10,643 bases of DNA from Anaerolineae bacterium (lineage in GTDB: Bacteria > Chloroflexota > Anaerolineae > B4-G1): contig JAUXFI010000052.1 in assembly GCA_030620125.1 (NCBI GenBank), positions 1-10,643 on the forward strand, written 5' to 3'. Shown piece after piece: positions 1-6,816 of this stretch (within the stretch, counting starts at the first letter, position 1; each line of letters opens with the position of its first letter). The notes under the pieces were generated by a model that saw nothing but the letters and a program-made list of their open reading frames with translations, had not been told where the DNA came from and did no database searches. A program made the translations under genes and the position numbers.

Positions 1-581
1 ATCCCGCCCACCGTCCGCGACCCGAACCACGTGCCGCCCAGCCCGACGAGATTGAGGATCGCCACCGCCCAGCGGGTGATGGGGCCGCCGGTGACCCCGT
101 CCACCCACTCCAGGTACGAGCCGGAGACCTCGGCCGTCATCTTGAAGACGAACCACATGGCGACCAAAAAGATGGGGATGCCCAGCACCCGGTTGGTGAC
201 GATCTTGTCAATCTTGTCAGAAAGCGTCAGCCGATCCTCGGCAGGGCGGCGCACTGTCTCTTTGACCAGACCGCTGATGAAGCCGTACCTCCGGTCGGCG
301 ATGATCGTCTCAGCGTCGTCGCCGTAGACGTTGCGCAGGTGGGCCAGACTCTTGTCAGCCTGGGCCATGATTGCTCCCCCTCCCTCCACAGCCTCAACCT
401 TGGGAATGATCTCTTTATCTTCTTCCAGCAATTTGATAGCCACCCAGCGAGAGGGGTAACGCGCTATCAGCGCCGGTGATTTTTCAATGATCTCCTGCAA
501 GCGGGCAATCTCCTCCTCGACCTCACGTCCATAGTCCACGAGTAAAACCCCCCTGCTATAAGCCAACTCATGTGTTGCCAT
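1..581 (-). CDS. feoB: FeoB membrane subunit with GDI domain (split FeoB), 3' end outside window
   Basis: N-terminal 193 residues of the ferrous-iron transporter membrane part; the gene runs off the left edge. Visible in the translation: a helical segment with YPSRW at residues 42-46 followed by AIKLLEED, typical of the FeoB GDP-dissociation-inhibitor (GDI) helical domain. Then come the linker LSDKIDKIVTNRVLGIP (120-136) and the first transmembrane helix at about 132-150, matching the point where FeoB enters the membrane. No GTPase motif is present; that domain is the separate upstream gene ending at 614. The ATG at 581 is chosen because a strong Shine-Dalgarno AGGAGGG lies just upstream (minus strand), so this is a genuine separate start and not a frameshift artefact. 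The gap to the GTPase gene is 32 bp. Expected role: Fe2+ import across the cytoplasmic membrane together with the GTPase and FeoA proteins. The gate-helix cysteines lie outside the window and cannot be checked. Confidence 0.92.
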   Translation of the reverse strand, partial: MATHELAYSRGVLLVDYGREVEEEIARLQEIIEKSPALIARYPSRWVAIKLLEEDKEIIPKVEAVEGGGAIMAQADKSLAHLRNVYGDDAETIIADRRYGFISGLVKETVRRPAEDRLTLSDKIDKIVTNRVLGIPIFLVAMWFVFKMTAEVSGSYLEWVDGVTGGPITRWAVAILNLVGLGGTWFGSRTVGG

Positions 582-594
582 AATTTACCCTCCT

Positions 595-616
595 TTGTTC
601 ATTGTTCATTGCTTCA
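595..616. repeat. Short tandem repeat at the FeoB GTPase / FeoB membrane gene junction
   Basis: On the plus strand the unit TTGTTCA occurs twice (595-601, 602-608), followed by the variant TTGCTTCA (609-616). The last unit contains the stop codon of the GTPase gene (614-616), and the array ends next to the Shine-Dalgarno sequence of the membrane-subunit gene. The array is short, so chance is possible. A similar array sits at the next junction upstream. Confidence 0.55.
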
Positions 617-1120
617 TTGCGCTCCGGCTACGCGGATGGCCTCGTGCAGCAGTTCGTCAATCCCCTTGCCCTTGCTGGCGATTGTGCGCACCACCGGCGT
701 GCCGTTCAGTCCCTGGGACAGCATCTCTGTGTCAATGTGCAACCCCCGCGAATCGGCGATGTCGCTCATGTTGAGCGCGATAACCAGCGGAGCGCCCAGT
801 TCTAGAATCTGGATCACCAGGTAGAGATTACGCTCCAGGTTGGCGGCGTCCACCACGCTGATCACCACGTCGGGCTTGTCCTCGATGATATAGTCGCGCG
901 CGATGACCTCCTCCAGCGAGTAAGCCGTCAGGCTATAGGTACCAGGCAGGTCCACGACCTGGATCTCGTACCCATCGCGCTTACAGGTACCTTCCTTCTT
1001 CTCGACCGTCTTGCCCGGCCAATTCCCCACGTGCTGGCGAGCCCCCGTGAGGGCATTGAACACGGTGCTCTTACCAGAGTTGGGATTCCCGGCCAAAGCA
1101 ACAGTAAACTCCTTTGTCAT
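614..1120 (-). CDS. feoB: Stand-alone FeoB GTPase (G) domain protein
   Basis: A 168-residue protein equal to the cytosolic G domain of FeoB. All five G motifs are visible: G1 GNPNSGKS (11-18), a G2 threonine in the [10 protein letters not shown] segment (T38), G3 DLPG (57-60), G4 NMSD (117-120) and a G5-like SKG (149-151). The [15 protein letters not shown] stretch is typical of FeoB. The protein ends right after the G domain, without the GDI helices or membrane part, which begin in the next gene at 581. The start ATG has a strong GGAGG seven bases upstream. It should bind and hydrolyse GTP and regulate Fe2+ passage through the membrane subunit. It sits in a feoA-feoA-feoB(G)-feoB(membrane) order with short gaps. 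An alternative reading as a frameshifted single feoB is unlikely because the downstream part has its own start and ribosome binding site. Confidence 0.93.
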   Translation of the reverse strand: MTKEFTVALAGNPNSGKSTVFNALTGARQHVGNWPGKTVEKKEGTCKRDGYEIQVVDLPGTYSLTAYSLEEVIARDYIIEDKPDVVISVVDAANLERNLYLVIQILELGAPLVIALNMSDIADSRGLHIDTEMLSQGLNGTPVVRTIASKGKGIDELLHEAIRVAGAQ

Positions 1121-1134
1121 TTGTTCCTCCTCTC

Positions 1135-1174
1135 ACTCATTTACTCGTCTACTCATCTACTTGTTTACTCGTCT
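1135..1174. repeat. Octanucleotide tandem repeat between feoA and the FeoB GTPase gene
   Basis: Five head-to-tail 8-bp units fill most of the 52-bp gap, read on the plus strand: ACTCATTT, ACTCGTCT, ACTCATCT, ACTTGTTT, ACTCGTCT (consensus ACTCRTYT). A degenerate sixth unit (ACTTCCTC, 1175-1182) may follow inside the feoA end. The array overlaps the feoA stop codon (1173-1175) by two bases and stops just before the Shine-Dalgarno of the GTPase gene. It may have arisen by slippage and acts as a spacer in the mRNA; no regulatory role can be read from sequence. Confidence 0.8.
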
Positions 1175-1406
1175 ACTTCCTCAGCAGCTCAACCTCAATC
1201 TTGTGCGCCATGCCACGCCCCAGCGCCAGTCGCGCGTCGTCCTTGAAAGCCACGATGAGTGGCCCACGGACATTCGCCTGTACCACGCGCAAGGTCGTGC
1301 CCGGCGTCAGGCCCAGGTCTGCCAGCCGCTGGCGGACAGTACGTCCACCGTTGATGGCAACCAGTCTGACATCCTCGTTAGGGGAAACCATAGTCAGTGG
1401 CATCAT
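1173..1406 (-). CDS. feoA: FeoA family protein (second copy)
   Basis: A 77-residue SH3-like FeoA protein, the usual length of the family. It has the FeoA pattern: N-terminal hydrophobic strand, RQRLADLGLTPGTTLRVV (the (R/L)xxxGhxPGxxhxhh signature, about residues 25-42), and a C-terminal strand ALGRGMAHKIEVEL. FeoA is thought to bind the FeoB cytosolic part and support Fe2+ transport. This copy is clearly divergent from its neighbour at 1416-1649 and lacks the APLGDPVEF segment, so it is an old paralogue rather than a recent duplicate. The start ATG follows AGGAGGGGTGT, a good ribosome binding site lying in the 9-bp gap to the upstream feoA; tandem ATG codons leave a one-codon ambiguity. Confidence 0.9.
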   Translation of the reverse strand: MMPLTMVSPNEDVRLVAINGGRTVRQRLADLGLTPGTTLRVVQANVRGPLIVAFKDDARLALGRGMAHKIEVELLRK

Positions 1407-1415
1407 ACACCCCTC

Positions 1416-1649
1416 CTACTGGGCCTCAACCTGTATGCTCTTCGCCTCGCTCTTACGCAGCGAGAGGTTATACCCCTTGATCCGAAACTCGACCGGATCG
1501 CCCAAGGGGGCCACGCGCACGACCTCAATCTCGGCGCCGCTCACCACCCCCATGTCGAGGATGCGGCGGCGCACCGGCCCCTCGCCTCCTACCTTGACGA
1601 TGGTTGCCCGTTCACCGGGTTCGAGTTGATTCAGTGTCTTGACACTCAT
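1416..1649 (-). CDS. feoA: FeoA family protein (first copy)
   Basis: A 77-residue FeoA protein with the classical features LEPGERATIVKVGGEG, RRRILDMGVVSGAEIEVVR, APLGDPVEFRIKGYNLSLR and a closing VEAQ strand. An AAAGGAG Shine-Dalgarno precedes the ATG. It is first in the feo gene set after the terminator that ends the regulator gene. Its sequence is strikingly close to the C-terminal domain of that regulator (residues about 255-328): by eye about 46 of 71 aligned positions are identical, including an unbroken 13-residue block VVRVAPLGDPVEF. The two were therefore probably produced by local duplication. Role: accessory factor of FeoB-mediated Fe2+ uptake in the cytoplasm. Confidence 0.93.
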   Translation of the reverse strand: MSVKTLNQLEPGERATIVKVGGEGPVRRRILDMGVVSGAEIEVVRVAPLGDPVEFRIKGYNLSLRKSEAKSIQVEAQ

Positions 1650-1756
1650 AAATCTGTCTCCTTTCTGCTAGTCTTGTTGGACGTAACCGTGCCCCTGGCG
1701 GGGCGTCTGTAGCTAATATGTATCCTTTGCTCCTCCGCTTCACCACCTCCTTTTCA

Positions 1757-1779
1757 GTATTGCGACGCATTAGCAATAC
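1757..1779. promoter_or_regulatory. 7-bp inverted repeat upstream of feoA (possible operator or leader hairpin)
   Basis: GTATTGC (1757-1763) and GCAATAC (1773-1779) form perfect 7-bp arms around a 9-base spacer. It lies between the regulator's terminator and the first feoA, where a promoter/operator for the feo genes would be expected. No convincing -35/-10 pair was found in the 1650-1792 gap. Whether this is a regulator binding site, a hairpin in the leader, or chance cannot be decided from one copy. Confidence 0.35.
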
Positions 1780-1792
1780 AAAGACACAAATT

Positions 1793-1828
1793 AAAACCTC
1801 TGCGAAAGCATGCCTCCGCTCGCAGAGG
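1793..1828 (-). terminator. Rho-independent terminator after the iron regulator gene
   Basis: Read on the minus strand: a perfect 9-bp stem CCTCTGCGA/TCGCAGAGG (1828-1820 and 1805-1797) with a 14-base loop, followed at once by TTTT (1796-1793) and AATTT. It starts 24 bases after the regulator stop codon. It implies that the regulator and the feo genes are at least partly separate transcription units. Confidence 0.82.
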
Positions 1829-1852
1829 GCTTTACCCGCTCACCCTCCCCCT

Positions 1853-2851
1853 TTACTCACCTTCCTCTACCGCCACCTCGACGGTAACGTTGCGCGCCTC
1901 GCTCTTGCGCAGGCTGAGGCTGTACCCCTTGACCTCAAACTCGACCGGGTCGCCCAGGGGCGCTACTCGTACCACCTTGACCTCGGCGCCTGTCACCAGC
2001 CCCATGTCCATCATGCGCCGTCTGATCAGCCCCCGGCCTCCCACGCGCACGATAATGCCGCGCTGTCCGACTTTTAGTTCGTGCAAGAACACCCGCGTGG
2101 GCAGGTTCTGCACGGCCGCGTCTTTCTGTCTCTCCTCGTCGAGATCAGGGTGTACTGGCGTAACCGCTGCCGCTTCGTATGGTACTTTTTCCGTCTCCAC
2201 CTGCACCATCTCCCCCAGCGTCCGCGCCAGCGAAATGCACGCTTCCCCAACCTGCACCAACAAGCTATCGTCCGCCGTCGCCACCACCGTCACCGATGCT
2301 CCTGGACGCACGCCCTGTTCATCCAGAAAAGAGCGCGTGGCCTCACTCACATCGCAGCGAATCACGTGAGCGTGCTGCCCGGTGGAGAGCGCCGCCAGTG
2401 GCAGCAATGAACGCACCGGAAGGCTTCCATTGGCTCTGGGGATGGACTCTCCCTCTGGATTGACCGACGGGTATCCCAGGAAAGCATCGAGCCGGTCGGC
2501 CAGGAGTTTGGGCGTGGAGTGTTCCAACCGGCAGGCGACCTGGTGGGCCTGGGTGTAATCGAGGCCCAGCTTTTCCACCAGGAAAACCTCCCACAGCCGG
2601 TGGCGGCGCAGGACGTGATAGGCCCGCTGCTCCCCCTCCGGCGTGAGCGATGCCCCCTTGTACGGCTGGTAGACCACCAGCTCTTGCTCCTGCAGCTTGC
2701 GGCACATCTCGTTGACCGAGACCGGGGAAATGGAGAGCGACTCGGCCAGTTGGGAGAGGGGCACTGGCCGGCCATTCACCCGCAACCGGGCGATGGTGAC
2801 CAGGTACATCTGCATGCTTTCGCTGAGCGGGGCAGTGATCGTCTCAGGCAT
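1853..2851 (-). CDS. DtxR/IdeR-type iron-dependent regulator with C-terminal FeoA domain
   Basis: A 332-residue metalloregulator, about 100 residues longer than usual for the family. Domains: winged helix-turn-helix (about 8-75, with LSQLAESLSISPVSVNEM as the DNA-recognition part); metal-binding/dimerisation domain (about 76-140, RRHRLWEVFL and CRLEHS); an SH3-like domain (about 148-225); a charged linker; and a complete FeoA domain (about 251-330). Counting against DtxR, the known ligands recur at a constant +5 offset: M15, H84, E88, H103, C107, E110, H111 for M10, H79, E83, H98, C102, E105, H106. The Met/Cys pair is typical of Fe2+-sensing members rather than Mn2+-sensing MntR. Expected action: Fe2+-bound repressor of iron-uptake genes, probably the adjacent feo set. 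The ATG at 2851 has no clear Shine-Dalgarno. The FeoA tail is nearly a copy of the adjacent FeoA protein. Confidence 0.92.
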   Translation of the reverse strand: MPETITAPLSESMQMYLVTIARLRVNGRPVPLSQLAESLSISPVSVNEMCRKLQEQELVVYQPYKGASLTPEGEQRAYHVLRRHRLWEVFLVEKLGLDYTQAHQVACRLEHSTPKLLADRLDAFLGYPSVNPEGESIPRANGSLPVRSLLPLAALSTGQHAHVIRCDVSEATRSFLDEQGVRPGASVTVVATADDSLLVQVGEACISLARTLGEMVQVETEKVPYEAAAVTPVHPDLDEERQKDAAVQNLPTRVFLHELKVGQRGIIVRVGGRGLIRRRMMDMGLVTGAEVKVVRVAPLGDPVEFEVKGYSLSLRKSEARNVTVEVAVEEGE

Positions 2852-2868
2852 TGTTCATATATACCAAA

Positions 2869-2878
2869 AGATATATCT
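2869..2878. promoter_or_regulatory. 10-bp palindrome in the regulator leader (possible operator)
   Basis: AGATATATCT is a perfect 10-bp palindrome between the -10 box (2901-2906) and the regulator start codon (2851), within AT-rich DNA. Its position would suit autorepression, but the sequence does not match a DtxR consensus I can name and AT-rich palindromes arise easily by chance. Confidence 0.25.
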
Positions 2879-2900
2879 AGCAAATTTTCAGGTTGGCCTT

Positions 2901-2929
2901 ATTATAAAGCAAAAGATTCAGCTTGTCAA
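2901..2929 (-). promoter_or_regulatory. Exact-consensus sigma70 promoter of the iron regulator gene
   Basis: On the minus strand, TTGACA (2929-2924) is followed after exactly 17 bases by TATAAT (2906-2901): both hexamers and the spacer are consensus. The expected transcript begins near 2894 and gives a leader of about 43 bases before the ATG at 2851. Such a strong core promoter suggests it is held in check by a repressor, possibly the gene product itself. Confidence 0.88.
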
Positions 2930-3043
2930 GGGGCCATCACGAGGAACGTCGTACACGCAGGGGCAGGAGAGCCGGAGGAAACGCGATGAGCGAGCCAACC
3001 CCGGAGGCCCACAGGGGACGAGACGCGCGGGTCGAAAGCAGGC

Positions 3044-3100
3044 AAAAAAAAAGCCCCCAGTTATGGCCTCCCTCCCCGAAGCGGGGAGGGGCTGGGGGGC
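3044..3100 (-). terminator. Compound rho-independent terminator of rpmB
   Basis: Nested stems, described by plus-strand positions: an outer stem pairs 3053-3060 (GCCCCCAG) with 3092-3100 (CTGGGGGGC, one bulged base). An inner 8-bp hairpin pairs 3070-3077 with 3083-3090 around the loop GAAGC. On the minus strand the outer stem is followed by nine T (3052-3044). It begins 19 bases after the rpmB stop codon. Confidence 0.8.
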
Positions 3101-3118
3101 GCGGTCAGAGGGAGAGGT

Positions 3119-3301
3119 CTAGCGAGCCTTGTTCAGTGTTCGCAGGCAGCGGGTGCAGAGACGCATCCGGCGCACCTGCCCGTTGATCTCCACCCGCACG
3201 CGCTGGATGTTGGGCTTGAACTGACGGTTAGTCGCTCGCTTGGAGTGACTGACGTTATGCCCGAACTGGGGACCTTTGCCACACATTTCACACTTTGCCA
3301 T
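3119..3301 (-). CDS. rpmB: 50S ribosomal protein L28, zinc-ribbon form
   Basis: A 60-residue basic protein with the L28 signature [20 protein letters not shown] and [17 protein letters not shown]. It is part of the large ribosomal subunit. Two CxxC pairs (C4/C7 and C49/C52) show the zinc-binding C+ version of L28. The start at 3301 is chosen over longer in-frame upstream options because the protein begins with the conserved MAKC and a GAGGTG Shine-Dalgarno lies a few bases upstream. It is monocistronic: its own promoter lies at 3336-3364 and a strong terminator follows the stop codon. Confidence 0.97.
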   Translation of the reverse strand: MAKCEMCGKGPQFGHNVSHSKRATNRQFKPNIQRVRVEINGQVRRMRLCTRCLRTLNKAR

Positions 3302-3335
3302 GATATTCACCTCACAGTAATTCGCAGTGGGGTAC

Positions 3336-3364
3336 ATCATACCACAACAAGTACTTTCACGCAA
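3336..3364 (-). promoter_or_regulatory. rpmB promoter
   Basis: Minus strand: TTGCGT (3364-3359), a 17-base spacer, then TATGAT (3341-3336), with TG one base upstream of the -10 box (extended -10). The predicted leader is about 25-30 bases and ends with the rpmB ribosome binding site. Confidence 0.75.
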
Positions 3365-3425
3365 CTGAGCCGCCAATAGCGACGAATGGATTGGAACAGC
3401 CCTGAGTTTTGCGCACAATCTGAGT

Positions 3426-3453
3426 TTGAGCCTACGTGCAATTGTGGTACAAT
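3426..3453 (+). promoter_or_regulatory. Promoter of the hsp20-lon operon
   Basis: TTGAGC (3426-3431), a 16-base spacer, and TACAAT (3448-3453), with an extended -10 TGG just before it. The inverted repeat ATTGT-GGT-ACAAT (3441-3453) overlaps the -10 box and could be an operator, though its arms are only 5 bp. No CIRCE element was seen. The promoter is divergent from that of rpmB, about 60 bp away. Confidence 0.65.
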
Positions 3454-3488
3454 GGTACTGTCAGATAACACCCTCGCGGGAGGATGAA

Positions 3489-3920
3489 ATGACAATCAAG
3501 TGGACAGGCGCACGGCTGGCGACGACGCGCGCTCGTGTCGAAGGCGAGCGACTACCGGATGAGAGATGGGTCGTTTGCCGGCATACCTGCGCCTGGCAGC
3601 CTCCCATGGACGTCTACGAAGACGACGAAGGGTTAGTTGTGCAGATTGAGGTCGCGGGCATGCGGAGCGAGGATTTCTCCATCTCGCTGGCGGGGCAGAC
3701 GCTGGTCGTCGCTGGCGCGCGCGCCGACTCGACGCCCAAACAGACGTATCACTAGATAGAGATTCGGTTTGGCGAGTTCCGTGCCGAGGTTGACCTGCCC
3801 TGGCCCGTGGAGCAGGAGGATGTGGAGGCAAGTTACGAGGACGGATTTCTGAGAGTGCAACTTTCGCGCCCGGCGGCTTGGCGCGTGCAGGTCGTGGGAG
3901 TGGAACAGCAGGAGGATTGA
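3489..3920 (+). pseudogene. Hsp20/alpha-crystallin small heat-shock protein interrupted by an in-frame TAG
   Basis: Small heat-shock chaperones hold unfolding proteins in the cytoplasm. The frame opens at the ATG at 3489, behind GGGAGG, and encodes PPMDVYEDDEGLVVQIEVAGM, the start of the alpha-crystallin domain. At codon 89 (3753-3755) a TAG follows ...KQTYH. The same frame continues without other damage through [18 protein letters not shown] and [15 protein letters not shown] (the usual G-x-L end of the domain) to TGA at 3918-3920, so 143 residues would be made if the TAG were read. In the family the TYH is normally followed by Q, so the TAG is most simply a CAG-to-TAG change. Possible meanings: a fresh nonsense mutation, a sequencing or assembly error, or amber suppression. 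As it stands the product is 88 residues and lacks half of the domain. It is first in the lon operon, 8 bp before the lon ATG. Confidence 0.85.
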
Positions 3921-3928
3921 AAGAGCGA

Positions 3929-6448
3929 ATGTCGGACAAAGAGAGAGAAAGAACGAGTGGATTGTTGGACCTGTTAGGTCGTCCAGTGATAACGAAGGGG
4001 CGCAGCGGTTCGCCAGGAGAGGATGCAGGTAGTGAAGTGCTTCGAGTTCCCTCACATCTCCCGATCCTGCCGCTGCGGGGGCTGGTCGTCTTTCCGATGA
4101 CGGCGGTGCCGATCCGCGTCGGTCAAGCGCGCTCCGTCCGGTTGGTTGACGAGGCAGTGGTCGGAAAGCGGCTCATTGGTCTCATGTCCAGCCGCGATCC
4201 GGAACTGGAAACGCCGGGGCCGGACGACGTCTACCGCGTTGGAACGATTGCGGCGGTACATCGGCTGTTCAAATCGCCGGATGGGACCATCACGCTGATC
4301 ATGCAAGGGTTGTTGCGCATCCGGGTGGAAGAGTTCATCAGCGAGTCGCCCTACCTGACAGCGCGCGTGTCCGAGGCCCCGGAGGTGGTCAGAAAATCGC
4401 TAGAGGTCGAGGCATTGCAGCGGAGCATCGTGGAGGGCTTCCAACGGTTGACCGAGTTGGTGCCCACCGTCCCCGAAGAAATGAGCGCGATGGTCGTCAA
4501 TTTGAACGACCCGCTGCAACTCATCTACGCCGTCGCCAACCACATGAAACTCAACCTGGAGGATGCACAGCGGCTGTTGGAACTGGACAGCCTCACCGAA
4601 AAGTCCCACATGTTGCTGGGCCTGTTGATGAAGGAACTAGAGGTGCTTGAACTGGGGCGCAAGATCCAGAGTGAGGCCCAGTCGGAGATGGAAAAGACCC
4701 AGCGAGAGTACTTTCTGCGGGAGCAGATCAAGGCCATCAAGCGGGAGTTGGGCGAGGCGGGCGAGCAAAAGATGGAGGTGGAAGAATTCCGCGAAAAGAT
4801 CGAGGCCGCCGGAATGGCGGAAGAAGCAGAGAAGGAGGCCCGCCGCGAACTGGACCGGTTGAGCAAGCTGCCCACGGCCGCCGCCGAGTATAGCGTCATC
4901 CGCACGTACCTGGATTGGCTGACCACCCTGCCGTGGAACGTCCAGACCGAGGATGACCTGGATATCACGCACGCCCGCCAGGTGCTCGACGAAGACCACT
5001 ACGACCTGGACGAACTGAAGGAGCGCATCCTGGAATACCTGGCGGTGCGCAAACTGCGCGAGGAGCGCAAGGAGGAGCGTGAGCAGGACGAGCCGACCGA
5101 CCTCATCCGGCGCGAACGAGAGGGAGTCATCCTGTGCTTCGTGGGGCCACCCGGCACGGGCAAGACCAGTCTGGGCCAGTCCATTGCGCGGGCGCTGGGA
5201 CGCAAGTTCATCCGCCAGTCGCTGGGCGGCATACGCGATGAGGCGGAGATTCGCGGCCACCGGCGCACTTACATCGGCGCAATGCCCGGACGTATCATCC
5301 AGGCGTTGCGGCGGGTGGAAGCGAACAACCCGGTTTTCCTGCTCGACGAGGTGGACAAACTGGGGACGGATTTTCGGGGTGCCCCGGCCGCTGCCCTGCT
5401 AGAGGTGCTGGATCCAGAGCAGAATCGCGAGTTCCGCGATCACTACCTGGACGTGCCCTTCGATCTCTCCCAGGTGATGTTCATCACCACGGCCAATTTG
5501 CTCCACCCCATACCCATGCCGCTGCAGGATCGGATGGAGGTACTGGAGCTTTCGGGCTACACCGAGACTGAGAAAGTGCACATTGCCCAGGGGTACCTCG
5601 TCCCCCGCCAACTGCGAGAGAACGGCCTCCGGCGCGATGAGCTGAGCTTTACCGACGGCTCGCTGCGCAAGATCATCCAGGACTATACCCGCGAGGCCGG
5701 GGTGCGCAACCTGGAGCGCGAGATTGGGCAGATCTGCCGCAAGATCGTGACCCGCATCGCCGAAGGGGATACGGAGCCCGTGCGGGTGGTGGCGCGAGAG
5801 GCAGTAAAGTTCCTGGGGAAGCCTCGTTTCTTCCCGGAGACGGCGTTGCGTACCCAGGTACCCGGCGTCGCCACGGGCTTGAGCGTCACGTTTGCCGGCG
5901 GCGACCTCATATTCTGCGAAGTCACAAAGATGGCTGGCAACAAGGAATTCATGGTCACCGGGCAGTTGGGTGAGGTGATGAAGGAGTCGGCACAGGCAGC
6001 GCTCAGCTACGTGCGCTCCAAGTCCAAGGAACTGGGCATCCCGGAGGACATCTTTGACAAAACTGACCTTCACCTACACGTGCCAGCAGGCGCAGTGCCC
6101 AAGGATGGTCCCTCGGCTGGCGTCACCATCGCTACTGCACTGGCCTCACTGCTGACTGATCGTAAGGTGCGTGATGACGTAGGAATGACGGGGGAGATCA
6201 CGCTGCGCGGTCAGGTACTGCCTGTGGGTGGTATCAAGGAGAAGGTGTTGGCAGCCCACAGGGCTGGGCTCAGCACCGTCATCCTACCTAGTCAGAATGA
6301 AAAGGACCTGGACGATGTGCCTGAAGAAGTGAGAAAGAACCTCCAGTTCATTCTGGTCGAGCAAATAGACGACGTATTCGAGGCTGCGCTGGTGTCAGAT
6401 GGCTGGGAGCAGCGTGGTCCCACAGGGAAGGAAGAGGCAAAACAATGA
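3929..6448 (+). CDS. lon: ATP-dependent protease Lon (LonA type)
   Basis: An 839-residue protein, close to usual LonA length (about 780-820) with a slightly long N-terminus. Domains: N-terminal substrate-binding LAN domain ([13 protein letters not shown] at 44-56, to about 245); a helical, charged segment (about 245-355); AAA+ ATPase with Walker A GPPGTGKT (406-413) and Walker B VFLLDEVD (469-476); a lid domain; and a serine-lysine protease with PKDGPSAG (S729 catalytic) and GGIKEK (K772, 43 residues on, as for S679/K722 of E. coli). All key residues are present. It degrades misfolded and regulatory proteins in the cytoplasm. The ATG at 3929 is preferred; AGGAGG at 3910-3915 is somewhat far and AAAGAG is nearer. 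TTG codons at 3878 and 3917 are in-frame alternatives. Its stop overlaps the next start (ATGA), so the following genes belong to the same unit. Confidence 0.98.
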   Translation: MSDKERERTSGLLDLLGRPVITKGRSGSPGEDAGSEVLRVPSHLPILPLRGLVVFPMTAVPIRVGQARSVRLVDEAVVGKRLIGLMSSRDPELETPGPDDVYRVGTIAAVHRLFKSPDGTITLIMQGLLRIRVEEFISESPYLTARVSEAPEVVRKSLEVEALQRSIVEGFQRLTELVPTVPEEMSAMVVNLNDPLQLIYAVANHMKLNLEDAQRLLELDSLTEKSHMLLGLLMKELEVLELGRKIQSEAQSEMEKTQREYFLREQIKAIKRELGEAGEQKMEVEEFREKIEAAGMAEEAEKEARRELDRLSKLPTAAAEYSVIRTYLDWLTTLPWNVQTEDDLDITHARQVLDEDHYDLDELKERILEYLAVRKLREERKEEREQDEPTDLIRREREGVILCFVGPPGTGKTSLGQSIARALGRKFIRQSLGGIRDEAEIRGHRRTYIGAMPGRIIQALRRVEANNPVFLLDEVDKLGTDFRGAPAAALLEVLDPEQNREFRDHYLDVPFDLSQVMFITTANLLHPIPMPLQDRMEVLELSGYTETEKVHIAQGYLVPRQLRENGLRRDELSFTDGSLRKIIQDYTREAGVRNLEREIGQICRKIVTRIAEGDTEPVRVVAREAVKFLGKPRFFPETALRTQVPGVATGLSVTFAGGDLIFCEVTKMAGNKEFMVTGQLGEVMKESAQAALSYVRSKSKELGIPEDIFDKTDLHLHVPAGAVPKDGPSAGVTIATALASLLTDRKVRDDVGMTGEITLRGQVLPVGGIKEKVLAAHRAGLSTVILPSQNEKDLDDVPEEVRKNLQFILVEQIDDVFEAALVSDGWEQRGPTGKEEAKQ

Positions 6449-6816
6449 ACACTATTCTCGTGGTAGACGACGACGAGACCATCAGCAAGCTCCTCAAGAC
6501 AGTGTTCGAGTTAGAAGGATACCAGGCGGCGGTCGTGTCTCGTTTGGATGACGTGGTGCCGACGGTACGTCGGCTAAAGCCCGCGCTGGTGCTGATGGAT
6601 GTGCACGTCCTACACGGGGACACGCTCGACGTGTTGCGGGAACTGCGGTCAGACGAGATATTAAAGACCGTGCCTGTGGTGATGACCTCGGGCATGGATC
6701 GTTCTGCAGAATGTCTGGACGCTGGGGCCGATGTTTTTGTTCTCAAACCTTTCCGCCCATCCGAGGTGCTGACAGTAGTTGCAGATTTGGTTAATAGAAA
6801 GGACACAGACGTATGA
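6445..6816 (+). CDS. Single-domain response regulator (CheY-like receiver)
   Basis: A 123-residue protein consisting only of a receiver domain. Visible are the acidic pocket D8/D9/D10, the phospho-acceptor D52 in LVLMDVHV, the T81/S82 switch position in VVMTSGMD, and the conserved K101 in VLKPFRPSE. There is no output domain, so it should act by protein-protein contact, or as a phosphate relay, on a partner. No histidine kinase is present in the window. Its ATG overlaps the lon stop, and its own stop overlaps the start of the PHP-domain gene (ATGA at both junctions), pointing to coupled translation and a linked role. Which kinase feeds it and what it binds are unknown. Confidence 0.94.
   Translation: MNTILVVDDDETISKLLKTVFELEGYQAAVVSRLDDVVPTVRRLKPALVLMDVHVLHGDTLDVLRELRSDEILKTVPVVMTSGMDRSAECLDAGADVFVLKPFRPSEVLTVVADLVNRKDTDV

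Noticed and set aside
1135..1174. CRISPR-like array
   Set aside because: Units are 8 bp and contiguous, with no spacers and no cas genes in the window.
1691..1704. GCCCC-TGGC-GGGGC hairpin before feoA
   Set aside because: Only a 5-bp stem and no T-run on either strand, so not a terminator; no riboswitch features were seen around it.
1625..1746. Minus-strand mini-frame with GTG starts beside AGGAGGTG
   Set aside because: The purine-rich site is only two or three bases from the GTG, the product is basic and unrecognisable, and it overlaps feoA.
2985..3122. Plus-strand frame starting MSEPTPEAHRGRD with GGAGG upstream
   Set aside because: It runs through the rpmB terminator and into rpmB on the opposite strand, has low-complexity composition and no recognisable domain.
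3302..3418. Longer N-terminus for L28
   Set aside because: It would include the promoter and leader; L28 proteins begin at MAKC and a good ribosome binding site precedes that ATG.
3878..3928. Earlier TTG starts for Lon at 3878 and 3917
   Set aside because: The first overlaps the hsp20 frame and adds unconserved residues; the second has its Shine-Dalgarno only one base away. The ATG at 3929 is simpler, though the matter is not closed.
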